From the NCBI GenBank assembly GCA_026693085.1, contig JAPLNB010000217.1:1-39915 (forward strand): 39,915 nt of DNA. Direction: 5' to 3'. Of this stretch, positions 23,000-30,617 are shown piece by piece; position 1 is the stretch's first letter; every line of letters begins with the position of its first letter. Below the pieces are notes generated by a model. That model was given only the letters and a program-made list of their open reading frames with translations. It did no database searches and was not told the DNA's origin. The DNA is from Planctomycetota bacterium. Lineage in GTDB: Bacteria; Planctomycetota; Phycisphaerae; Tepidisphaerales; Tepidisphaeraceae. The translations under genes were made by a program, and so were the position numbers.

Positions 23000-23028
23000 T
23001 TGACCTGGCGTCGCGGGAAAATTATGCT
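23000..23028 (+). promoter_or_regulatory. sigma-70 promoter for purF
   Basis: TTGACC (23000-23005), 17 nt, TATGCT (23023-23028). It gives a leader of about 95 nt. No known purine riboswitch core was recognised in the leader. Confidence 0.55.
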
Positions 23029-23128
23029 CTGTCTCTTGATGCGGCTCAGCGGGTCGCAGCATTCCAAGAAACCGGTCGCGCGGCGACAACGTAGTACTAT
23101 TTTCCCCAACTCCGGGCAGGAGAAGCTC

Positions 23129-24556
23129 TTGACTCACGAGGAATACGAGAAGAAAGAAAAATGTGGCTTATTTGGCATTTGGGGGACCAAGGCTGCTTCT
23201 CAGCTTTGCTTTAACGGCCTGTTTGCACAACAACACCGCGGCCAGGAATCCGCCGGCATTGTTGTCTCCGATGGAACCCAATTGCATGGCCATGTCGGCA
23301 TGGGCCTGGTCAGCCAAGTGTTCACCCCCAGGATGCTGCGCGAGGACTTGGCCGGTCATGCGGCTATCGGTCACGTGCGCTACTCGACGACCGGCTCAAG
23401 CAAACTCGCCAACGCGCAGCCTCTTATGCGCGAGTATCTCATGGGCCCGGTGGCCGTTGCGCACAACGGCAATCTTATCAACGCCAAGCTCCTTCGCCGC
23501 CAATATGAAGAGCACGGCCACATCTTCCAGAGCACAACCGACACGGAGATCATCGTCCACCTCTTGGCCAAACCCACGCACTTGGACAAAGCCGACCCTC
23601 TGCCGCATGTTCTGATGCATCTGCAGGGGGCGTATTGCCTGCTGTTCCTGTTTCCCGACCGGATGGAGGCGGCCAGAGACCCCTGGGGCATTCGGCCGCT
23701 GGTCTTGGGCCGCACCGCGGAGGGCCACTGGTGCGTCGCCAGCGAGACCTGCGCGTTTGATGTGATCGACGCCCAGTATGTCCGCGACATCGAGCCTGCC
23801 GAGATCGTGCGCATTGACGACAGCGGCGTAACCAGCCGTTTCTTCGATACGCCGGCTCCAAAGCTGGCCTACTGCTGCTTCGAGCATGTCTACTTCGCCA
23901 ACCCCGCCAGCCGCGTGTTTGGCCAGAACGTCCACGTCGTTCGCGAGGCCCTGGGCCGCGCGCTGGCTCGCGAAGCGCCCGTCGAGGCCGACTTCGTCAT
24001 GCCCATGCCCGATTCCGGCCGCAGCGCCGCGCTGGGTTTTGCCAAGGAATCCCAAATCCCCTTCGAAGAGGGCATCGTCCCCAACCGATTCGTCGGCAGA
24101 ACCTTCATCCTGCCCAACCAGTTGCAGCGCGATCGCGCGGTCGCGCTTAAACTCAACATCATCCCCGACATCATCGCTGGCAAGCGGATCGTCCTGGTCG
24201 AGGACTCGGTTGTCCGGGGGACAACCACCCGTTCCAAGATGCGCGCCATCCGCCGCGCCGGCGCCAAGGAGATCCACCTGCGGATCTCGTGCCCGCCGAT
24301 CCGGCATCCGTGCTTCTACGGGATCGATTTCCCCACGCGCGAAGAGCTGATCGCGCACAACCGGACCGTCGATGAAATCCGCGATTATCTCGAAGTGGAC
24401 GGCCTGGCCTACCTTTCGCTGCAAGGCATGCTTTCCTGCCTGCAGTTTCCCGAGCAGCAGTATTGCACCGCCTGCTGGAGCGGCCAGTACAAGCTCCCTG
24501 TCGATCAACCGCTGGCGAAGTTCAGCTTTGAAAAAGACCAGATGCGGATGTTCTGA
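23129..24556 (+). CDS. purF: amidophosphoribosyltransferase
   Basis: The 475-residue enzyme makes 5-phosphoribosylamine from PRPP and glutamine, the first step of purine synthesis. The N-terminal nucleophile Cys12 (KCGLFGIW) follows a short propeptide that would be removed. The glutaminase domain has QQHRGQESAGI, GHVRYSTTGSS and AHNGNL; the PRPP site is VLVEDSVVRGTTTR. Cysteines in YCCFEH, RISCPP and YCTACW match the 4Fe-4S ligands of the Bacillus-type enzyme. The start is TTG at 23129, supported by AGGAGA 5 nt upstream; a longer reading to 23000 would run through the promoter. Confidence 0.93.
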   Translation: MTHEEYEKKEKCGLFGIWGTKAASQLCFNGLFAQQHRGQESAGIVVSDGTQLHGHVGMGLVSQVFTPRMLREDLAGHAAIGHVRYSTTGSSKLANAQPLMREYLMGPVAVAHNGNLINAKLLRRQYEEHGHIFQSTTDTEIIVHLLAKPTHLDKADPLPHVLMHLQGAYCLLFLFPDRMEAARDPWGIRPLVLGRTAEGHWCVASETCAFDVIDAQYVRDIEPAEIVRIDDSGVTSRFFDTPAPKLAYCCFEHVYFANPASRVFGQNVHVVREALGRALAREAPVEADFVMPMPDSGRSAALGFAKESQIPFEEGIVPNRFVGRTFILPNQLQRDRAVALKLNIIPDIIAGKRIVLVEDSVVRGTTTRSKMRAIRRAGAKEIHLRISCPPIRHPCFYGIDFPTREELIAHNRTVDEIRDYLEVDGLAYLSLQGMLSCLQFPEQQYCTACWSGQYKLPVDQPLAKFSFEKDQMRMF

Positions 24557-24655
24557 CGGCCGTCCTTGCAGATCGCCCGCCACATGGAACCGAGAACCAC
24601 TTGATCGGAAAGCCTTTGCGCCGCATCATGCATCGGTCACTTTCGGAGACGTGTC

Positions 24656-25528
24656 ATGCTTACCACACGCACAGGTTCGTTCCCCATCGGATTCCGCCGC
24701 GGCGACTCGGATTGGCAAAAGGATCTGGATTCCCTCATCCGCTGGGCTCTGACCCACGAATTAGGCGTCATCGACATCTGGGCCGACGCCAATGTCATCG
24801 GCTCCAGGATTATCGCCGCGGGCCTGCGCATCGGCTCGACGGATCTGCCCGACGTGCGCGGCCTGCTCTCGCCCGACAAGAGCAAACGAGCGCTGGCCGT
24901 CGCCAGAAACGCTGAGTACATCAAGGCCGCCACGGAAGCGGGCGCGCAGAATTTCTTCGTCGTGATGATCCCCGAGAAGCCGGACCTGCCGCGCAGAGAC
25001 AATTTCAACTGCATGGTGGAGAGCCTGTCGGCATTGGCGCCCGTCCTCGAGCGGCATCAAGGCCGAATCGTCATCGAAGGCTGGCCCGGCCCCGGCGCGC
25101 TCTGCTGCACGCCCGAAACCCTTCGCGCCACGTTCAATGAAGTCGGCTCTGGCGCCATCGGCATCAACTATGATCCGTCGCACCTGATCCGCATGGGCAT
25201 CGACCCGATCCGTTTTCTCGATGAGTTCGGCGACCGCGTGTATCACACGCACGGCAAGGACGCCGAGATCCTCACCGAGAACCTCTACGAATACGGCAGT
25301 GAACAGCCCGCAACCTTCTCCGAGTCGTTCTTCTGCGGCGCCTGGCACTGGCGCTACACCATCCCCGGCCACGGCCACATGCGCTGGACCAGGGCCTTCC
25401 AGATCCTCAAGGAAAAGCGCTACACCGGCGCCATCTGTGTCGAACTGGAAGACGCCAACTTCAACGGGACCACGGCCGGCGAACAGCAGGGCATCCTCGC
25501 CGGGGCAAGGTTCCTGCAATCGTGCTAA
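24656..25528 (+). CDS. sugar phosphate isomerase/epimerase-like TIM-barrel protein
   Basis: The 290-residue protein has the AP-endonuclease-2/xylose-isomerase-like TIM barrel: an N-terminal GSFPIGFRRGDSDW, IVIEGWPG with the metal-ligand Glu, GINYDPSHLIRMGIDP (Asp, His), VYHTHGKDAEI (His, Lys, Asp) and ICVELEDANF (Glu). These residues bind one divalent metal for isomerisation or epimerisation of a sugar or keto-sugar. It follows purF by 99 nt. The substrate is unknown; planctomycetes carry many such paralogues beside Gfo/Idh genes, one of which is 1.7 kb away. Confidence 0.85.
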   Translation: MLTTRTGSFPIGFRRGDSDWQKDLDSLIRWALTHELGVIDIWADANVIGSRIIAAGLRIGSTDLPDVRGLLSPDKSKRALAVARNAEYIKAATEAGAQNFFVVMIPEKPDLPRRDNFNCMVESLSALAPVLERHQGRIVIEGWPGPGALCCTPETLRATFNEVGSGAIGINYDPSHLIRMGIDPIRFLDEFGDRVYHTHGKDAEILTENLYEYGSEQPATFSESFFCGAWHWRYTIPGHGHMRWTRAFQILKEKRYTGAICVELEDANFNGTTAGEQQGILAGARFLQSC

Positions 25529-25673
25529 GCAGTGCGATTCATCACTCATCGCGCATTTTCTCTGGGCCAAGGACTTCCGCGATCGGGTCGTCTGCTGGCT
25601 GCCCTACGATACCTGGGAACTGGGCGAAGCGGAGGTTGCGGCGGCCGTACGCGAGATCCTCAGCGCGCGGAGA

Positions 25674-26089
25674 ATGCGGTATATCGTGGCCACGTCGGCC
25701 GTTTTGGCGACGGTGGCGGCCAAGGCAAGTCCGCGCATTGGGCTTAATTTCGCCGGTATCACCAACGACGACGTCGTGACGCTCGGACAGGACTTGGCTC
25801 CCCCGGACACCACGGTGTGACAACCTTTGGCGATCCCGTTCTCCTGCAAGCGGGCCTCGCCAACTACCACAAGTTCAACAGCCCGCTGTTCCTCGAGCGA
25901 TGGGGCGATTACAGCCAGACCATCATCGACCCCGATAACCCGCACATTTTCTGGACGACGCAGGAATTCTCGATGACGGTCGATCGCTGGGGAACGCAAA
26001 TTACCCAGATCATTGTGCCCGAGCCCACCACCGCCGGGCTGGTGTTGCTCGCAAGCACCCTGCTGCTCTCCTGGCGACGCAGAGCCTGA
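25674..26089 (+). pseudogene. PEP-CTERM surface protein gene with large internal deletion
   Basis: Two pieces of one protein type are joined out of frame. The 5' piece (ATG 25674 to a stop at 25820) reads as a signal peptide, then GLNFAGITNDDV and APPDTTV, a pattern that in long secreted proteins is usually followed by 'GAVGPNH'. The 3' piece (frame from 25817) reads FGDPVLLQAGLANYHKFNSP, WGDYSQTIIDPDNPHIFWTT and WGTQITQI, then the sorting tail VPEPTTAGLVLLAS with RRRA. Normal relatives would have several hundred residues between the two. The break lies near 25805-25825. It is probably not functional. Confidence 0.65.
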
Positions 26090-26139
26090 AGCCCAATCGC
26101 AAGGTGGTCCGCGCCTGCTTCCTTTTCCTGCCCAGACTG

Positions 26140-26145
26140 TATAAT
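26140..26145 (+). promoter_or_regulatory. TATAAT -10 box for the DUF1501 gene
   Basis: A perfect TATAAT lies 33 nt before the ATG at 26179; no clear -35. The leader contains GGTGAGGAG as ribosome-binding site. Confidence 0.4.
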
Positions 26146-26178
26146 CCCCTCACACAGTCCATAGGTGAGGAGCGATCT

Positions 26179-27330
26179 ATGACGATCTCGCGTCGAGACT
26201 TTCTGCGGAGTGGGGCCAGCGTCGTAGCAGCGGGTGCAACCGTGCCGGCGGTTCTCATGGGCGCAAACAGCACCGGCCGCTCAGCGCGCCAGCGCGTGCT
26301 GGTCGTTGTAGAACTTAACGGTGGCAACGATGCCATCAACACCATCATCCCCATCAACAGCCCACATTACGCCGCCGCTCGCCCCACATTGGCGATTTCT
26401 CGCTCCGATGCCCTCATGCTCGCGGGCGGCGTCGCGCTGCACCCCGCGATGACCGAGATGCACGAGCTTTTCCGCGCCGGGCAACTGGCGGTCATCCAAG
26501 GCGTCGGCTACCCCAACCCCAGCCGCAGCCACTTCCGCAGCATGGGAATCTGGCATCGCGGCGACCTCTCCCCCGACACATCCACCGGCTGGCTTGGCCG
26601 CCATTGCCAAAGCGCTCTCTCCGGCACAGCCATGATCCACTGCGGCACGGATCTGCCCGAGCTTTTCAAAGCAACCAACGTTCCCGCGATCGGCCTGAGC
26701 GCCGCCGCGGACCTTGATCCGTTCGATCGCAGCGAGAACGCGGTCGTGATCAACAATCTCGTCCTGACGCCCACGCAGCGGGGCCAGACGTCGTTCACCA
26801 GCGATTCGCGATCATTGCATACGGTCTTGAAAGCCCAACGGACGCAAGCCTCCTATCCATCCGGACGTTTTGGCGATGGTTTGGCTACCTTTGCCCGGAT
26901 GATCGTCGCCAACGCCGGTCCACGCTTCTACCACATCGGCCTCGCCGGCTTCGACACCCACGCCCGCCAAGCCGATTTGCACGCGGCACTCCTGGCAAAG
27001 CTCTCATCCGGCATTGGCGGATTCCTCGGCGATCTGCGCAGCCATCACCGCGACCGCGATGTGCTGGTGATGGTCTTCAGCGAGTTCGGCCGACGCCTCC
27101 GCGAAAACAGCAGCGCCGGCACCGACCACGGCTCGGCCGGCGTCATGTTCTTCGCCGGCGCTCCGGTCCGCGGCGGACTCTACGGCCGTCACCCCAGCCT
27201 CACCGACCTCGATGACGGCGACCTGAAACACACCACCGACTTCCGCGACTGCTACGCCACCGTCCTGCGAGGCTGGCTCGAATCGCCCTGCGATCTGCCA
27301 GCCACCCGACGCGGCGTACAGTTCGTCTAA
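26179..27330 (+). CDS. DUF1501 family protein with Tat signal
   Basis: The 383-residue protein begins TISRRDFLRSGASVVAAGA, a clear twin-arginine signal. The DUF1501 (sulfatase-like fold) pattern follows: VVVELNGGNDAINTI near residue 42, a central PNPSRSHFRSMGIWH, GFDTHARQ near 260, VFSEFGRRLREN and TDHGSAGVMFF, which keep the Asp/His residues of the alkaline-phosphatase-like metal site. DUF1501 proteins are abundant in planctomycetes and are usually paired with a DUF1800 or DUF1549/1553 gene; none is present here. It is exported folded. GGTGAGGAG about 6 nt before the ATG supports the start. Confidence 0.88.
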   Translation: MTISRRDFLRSGASVVAAGATVPAVLMGANSTGRSARQRVLVVVELNGGNDAINTIIPINSPHYAAARPTLAISRSDALMLAGGVALHPAMTEMHELFRAGQLAVIQGVGYPNPSRSHFRSMGIWHRGDLSPDTSTGWLGRHCQSALSGTAMIHCGTDLPELFKATNVPAIGLSAAADLDPFDRSENAVVINNLVLTPTQRGQTSFTSDSRSLHTVLKAQRTQASYPSGRFGDGLATFARMIVANAGPRFYHIGLAGFDTHARQADLHAALLAKLSSGIGGFLGDLRSHHRDRDVLVMVFSEFGRRLRENSSAGTDHGSAGVMFFAGAPVRGGLYGRHPSLTDLDDGDLKHTTDFRDCYATVLRGWLESPCDLPATRRGVQFV

Positions 27331-27363
27331 GGTGGTTGTCCCATCCCTGGGGTACCGTTTAGC

Positions 27364-27381
27364 CACCCCGCGTGCGGGGTG
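27364..27381. terminator. hairpin between convergent DUF1501 and hpnG genes
   Basis: CACCCCG and CGGGGTG form a 7-bp stem with loop CGTG, midway between the two stop codons. There is no T-tract, so it may be a bidirectional or rho-assisted terminator. Confidence 0.35.
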
Positions 27382-27403
27382 CGTTGCTCCGCCGCAGACC
27401 CAC

Positions 27404-28054
27404 TCATCGGCCAACCGCCCGGGCGCGTAATCGATCGGCAATCGCTCGTACAGCTTCCCCAAGACATGTTGCTGCCCGTTTTGATCGGTCTGCCAGCCGC
27501 CATATCTCCGCCACCAACCTCGGCCGCCGCAGCAGCCCCGCAGCCATCGCTCCCAATCTCACCTGCCCCACATCATCAATGAAATCCAGCACCGCCGGAT
27601 CCACCGCCTCATCAGCCGTGTCACAGACCGCTCGGACGCCGACAAACGGAACGCCCGCTGCTGCCGCCGCCTGCCTCACCACTGCATTCTCCATCTCCAC
27701 TGCCAACGCCCCAGTCTGCCGGAACAGCGTCGCCTTCTGCTCCGGCCTCGCCACAAGCTCGCCGCTCGTGTGAATCCCGCCAAATCGGAATGGCAGCCCG
27801 CACGTCGCCAGTTCAACCGATCCATCAACCACAATGTCCCCGCAACGCAGCGACCGGTCCAGGCCGCCCGCCAGTCCAGCCATTATCACATATCCCGCCC
27901 GCTCGCTGATCACGCCCGCAGGCAGGTGTCTTGCCCGAATCCCCACCGTATGCAACTCGCCCGCCCACTCCCCAGCCATAAAATGAATCGCCTCGCGGCG
28001 ATGCGCATAAGGTGCGCCAAAGGCCTTCGCGATCGCTTTGGCTTCCAATTGCAT
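27404..28054 (-). CDS. hpnG: hopanoid-associated phosphorylase / nucleosidase (HpnG-like)
   Basis: The protein of about 216 residues has the purine-nucleoside-phosphorylase fold: YVIMAGLAGGLD (the GxAGG motif), the ribose-binding ALAVEMENA, and the base-binding Asp in RAVCDTADEA, with a C-terminal LLRRPRLV segment typical of HpnG. HpnG removes adenine from adenosylhopane made by HpnH, whose gene lies divergently 73 nt away. The first ATG (28054) would cut off the opening strand IIFAAM. GAGAGAGG at 28084-28077 is 7 nt before an ATC at 28069, so a non-standard AUC or AUU start at 28069/28066 is likely (see findings). Confidence 0.78.
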   Translation of the reverse strand: MQLEAKAIAKAFGAPYAHRREAIHFMAGEWAGELHTVGIRARHLPAGVISERAGYVIMAGLAGGLDRSLRCGDIVVDGSVELATCGLPFRFGGIHTSGELVARPEQKATLFRQTGALAVEMENAVVRQAAAAAGVPFVGVRAVCDTADEAVDPAVLDFIDDVGQVRLGAMAAGLLRRPRLVAEIWRLADRSKRAATCLGEAVRAIADRLRARAVGR

Positions 28055-28072
28055 CGCTGCGAAAATGATGAG

Positions 28073-28102
28073 TTTACCTCTCTCGATGGTTGCCCTATTG
28101 TA
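28073..28102. promoter_or_regulatory. bidirectional promoter between hpnG and hpnH with overlapping -10 boxes
   Basis: Plus strand: TTTACC (28073-28078), 17 nt, TATTGT (28096-28101). Minus strand: TACAAT (28102-28097) on the same bases, with no clear -35. hpnH then has AAGGATG 8 nt before its ATG. Confidence 0.45.
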
Positions 28103-28126
28103 CCCCAAAATAAGGATGAAACCCGT

Positions 28127-29140
28127 ATGGGTGTTCCAGTCTCGCAAATGTGGACCGTGGCCAAGTACGTGCTGACGCAGAAGCTCGCCGGCCGTAAACG
28201 ATACCCATTGGTCCTGATGCTCGAACCGCTTTTCCGCTGCAATCTCGCCTGCGCCGGCTGCGGCAAAATCCAATACCCCGCCCCCATCCTTCGCCAAAAC
28301 CTGTCCCCCGAACAGTGCTTCGCCGCCGCCGAGGAGTGCGGCGCCCCCATGGTCAGCATCCCCGGCGGCGAGCCCCTGCTCCACCCGCAGATCGACCAGA
28401 TCGTAGCCGGCCTCGTGAAGCGGCGCAAATACGTCTACCTCTGCACCAACGCCATCCTCCTGCCCAAAAAAAGCGACCTCTTCACCCCCAGCAAATACCT
28501 CACCTTCAGCGTCCACATGGACGGCCAACGCCAGCACCACGACGCCTCCGTCTGCCGCTCCGGCGTCTACGACATCGCCGTCGAAGCCATCAAAAAAGCC
28601 CTCGCCCGCGGCTTCCGCGTCACCACCAACACCACCCTCTACGATGGCGCCGACCCCGCAAGCGTCCGAGCGTTCTTCGACGAAATGATGGACCTCGGCG
28701 TCGAAGGCATGACCCTCTCCCCCGGCTACAGCTATGAAAAAGCCCCCGACCAGGACCATTTCCTGAAAAAGGAGAAAACCAAGCAGCTCTTCTCCCAGAT
28801 CCTCAGCAATCGCAAGAAACGCTGGGTCTTCAACCAGAGCGCATTGTTCCTCCATTTTCTCATGGGCCGGCGTGACTACGCCTGCACCCCCTGGGGCATG
28901 CCCACCTACAACATCTTCGGCTGGCAAAAACCCTGCTATCTCCTCCAGGAAGGCTACGCCAAAACCTTCGCCGAACTGATGGACAGCACCCAGTGGGAGA
29001 ACTACGGTGCGGCCAGCGGAAATCCCAAATGCGCCAACTGCATGGTTCACAGCGGACACGAAGCCAGCGCCGTCGATGAAACCTTCAACTCCACCAAAGG
29101 CTTTCTCGCCTCCGTCCGCGCAACCCTCTTCCGCACCTAG
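28127..29140 (+). CDS. hpnH: adenosyl-hopene transferase, radical SAM
   Basis: The 337-residue enzyme is a radical SAM protein that joins a 5'-deoxyadenosyl group to diploptene, the first step in making extended (C35) hopanoid lipids. The Fe-S ligands are CNLACAGC (Cys38, 42, 45), preceded by PLVLMLEPLFR, a near-exact HpnH signature. Other hallmarks are VSIPGGEPLLHPQ, VYLCTNAILLPKK, GMTLSPGYSYEKAPDQDHFL, the CTPWG motif and the Cys pair in KCANCMVHSGHEA. Length and order match the family. It is divergent from hpnG, as expected for one pathway. No squalene-hopene cyclase gene is in the window. Confidence 0.93.
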   Translation: MGVPVSQMWTVAKYVLTQKLAGRKRYPLVLMLEPLFRCNLACAGCGKIQYPAPILRQNLSPEQCFAAAEECGAPMVSIPGGEPLLHPQIDQIVAGLVKRRKYVYLCTNAILLPKKSDLFTPSKYLTFSVHMDGQRQHHDASVCRSGVYDIAVEAIKKALARGFRVTTNTTLYDGADPASVRAFFDEMMDLGVEGMTLSPGYSYEKAPDQDHFLKKEKTKQLFSQILSNRKKRWVFNQSALFLHFLMGRRDYACTPWGMPTYNIFGWQKPCYLLQEGYAKTFAELMDSTQWENYGAASGNPKCANCMVHSGHEASAVDETFNSTKGFLASVRATLFRT

Positions 29141-29187
29141 CCAGCCCCTTGCAACAAACGCCGCCCTCCTATAACACTCACGCCTGC

Positions 29188-30543
29188 ATGAACCTGCTTG
29201 CACTGGATATCGGCTCCACCGCCGTGAAGGCGGCCGTCTTCACAGATCGCAAACCCCGCACCCCCATCGTGCGCCGCCCGTTCCCAACGGGCTTCAAAGG
29301 CACGCGCGTGGAAGTCGCGGCCGCCGCGATCATCAAATCCCTGGTCTCCGCCATCGCCGACCTCGGCCCCATCGCCCGCCAGGTCGATTTCATCGCTCCG
29401 ACCAACATGGCCCCCTCCTGGCTCGCCATGGACAAGACCGGCAAGCCCCTCACCCCCATCATCACCCACCAGGACCGCCGCTCCGTCGCCGTCGCCCAAG
29501 AGCTCGAATCCGCCGTCGGCAAAGACCGCCTGCTGCATCTATCCGGCAACCGTCCCTTCCCCGGCGGCATCAGTTCCACCACCTTCGCCTGGTACCTTCG
29601 TCACGAACGCACCCTCATGAAAAAGGCCGACCTCGTCGGCCATCTGAATACCTATCTGCATCGCCTGATGACCGGCGCTCGCGTCACCGACCCCTCGAAC
29701 GCCTCCTTCATGGGTCTCTACTCAACACTCGATCTCTCCGATTGGCATGACGAACTGATCGCCGCCGTCGGCGCCACCCGCCACGTCCTGCCTCAGATCC
29801 TCGAATCCAATCAGATCGCCGGCTGCCTGACGGACTCCGCCGCCTCGCGCTTTGGCCTCACCGCCGGCACCCCCATGCTCACCGGCTGCATGGACGGCAG
29901 CGCCGCTATGATCCTCTGGGGCGGCAAGGTCGGCCAACTGATGGACGTCTGTGGCTCCACCGACGTCCTCGCACTCTGCACCGACTGCCCCAAACCCCAC
30001 GAACGCGTCCTCACCCGTGCACTGGGCATCGGCCGGCGATGGATGAGCGTCTGCACCCTCGCCGCCTCCGGCTCCGCCTTCGCCTGGGCCAAAGACCACC
30101 TCTTGCCCGACCTGACGATGCCCGACTATTGGCGTTTGGTAAGCCGCCTGTCATCCCGCCCCCCACAATCGACCGTCCACTTCGAACCCTACCTCGCCGG
30201 CGATCGCATGAGCATCGAGCAGCGCCAAGGCGCCTTCACCGGCATCACATTGTCCACTACGCGCGAGCACCTGCTCTCCGCCATAATCGAATCCCTTGCC
30301 CGCGCCGGCGCCGCCCGCCTGCCGTTGCTCCAGCAGACCCGCACCCGCATCCTCCGAACCGTCATGGTCTCCGGCGGCATGCAAAGCGGGCTCGATAAGA
30401 TCCTCCGCCGCGACTGGCCCGGCCGCTGGACCTTCCGCCACGAACCAGAAGCCACCCTCCGCGGCCTCTCCACGCTTACCCCTTGCCAGTCGCCCAATGC
30501 GGTTGCCCTGCCTTGGCCGGCTTCTTCGCCGCCGGCAGGTTGA
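29188..30543 (+). CDS. FGGY-family carbohydrate kinase
   Basis: The 451-residue protein starts LLALDIGSTAVKAAVF, the phosphate-1 motif of the FGGY/actin-like sugar kinases. Further FGGY features are PIITHQDRRS, MLTGCMDGSAAMIL with the catalytic Asp, LAGDRMSIEQRQGAFTGI and a C-terminal VMVSGGMQSG adenosine motif. It phosphorylates a sugar or polyol with ATP; the substrate is unknown. It begins 47 nt after hpnH in the same direction. This could mean a role in processing the ribosyl side chain of hopanoids, but that is conjecture. A weak TATAAC box at 29170-29175 could serve it separately. Confidence 0.85.
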   Translation: MNLLALDIGSTAVKAAVFTDRKPRTPIVRRPFPTGFKGTRVEVAAAAIIKSLVSAIADLGPIARQVDFIAPTNMAPSWLAMDKTGKPLTPIITHQDRRSVAVAQELESAVGKDRLLHLSGNRPFPGGISSTTFAWYLRHERTLMKKADLVGHLNTYLHRLMTGARVTDPSNASFMGLYSTLDLSDWHDELIAAVGATRHVLPQILESNQIAGCLTDSAASRFGLTAGTPMLTGCMDGSAAMILWGGKVGQLMDVCGSTDVLALCTDCPKPHERVLTRALGIGRRWMSVCTLAASGSAFAWAKDHLLPDLTMPDYWRLVSRLSSRPPQSTVHFEPYLAGDRMSIEQRQGAFTGITLSTTREHLLSAIIESLARAGAARLPLLQQTRTRILRTVMVSGGMQSGLDKILRRDWPGRWTFRHEPEATLRGLSTLTPCQSPNAVALPWPASSPPAG

Positions 30544-30617
30544 CTCTGGACAACCCGGCAATTACGCCATGAAGGTCAGTCGTTTGCCGATTGCTCGGTA
30601 GATGCTCTGCCAGTGAA

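Noticed and set aside
23029-23128. Purine riboswitch in the purF leader
   Set aside because: The leader is long enough, but the conserved three-way-junction core sequences were not seen.
28055-28110. TTG start for hpnG further upstream (near 28105)
   Set aside because: It lies upstream of the TACAAT -10 box that would drive the gene, has no ribosome-binding site, and would add an unconserved leader.
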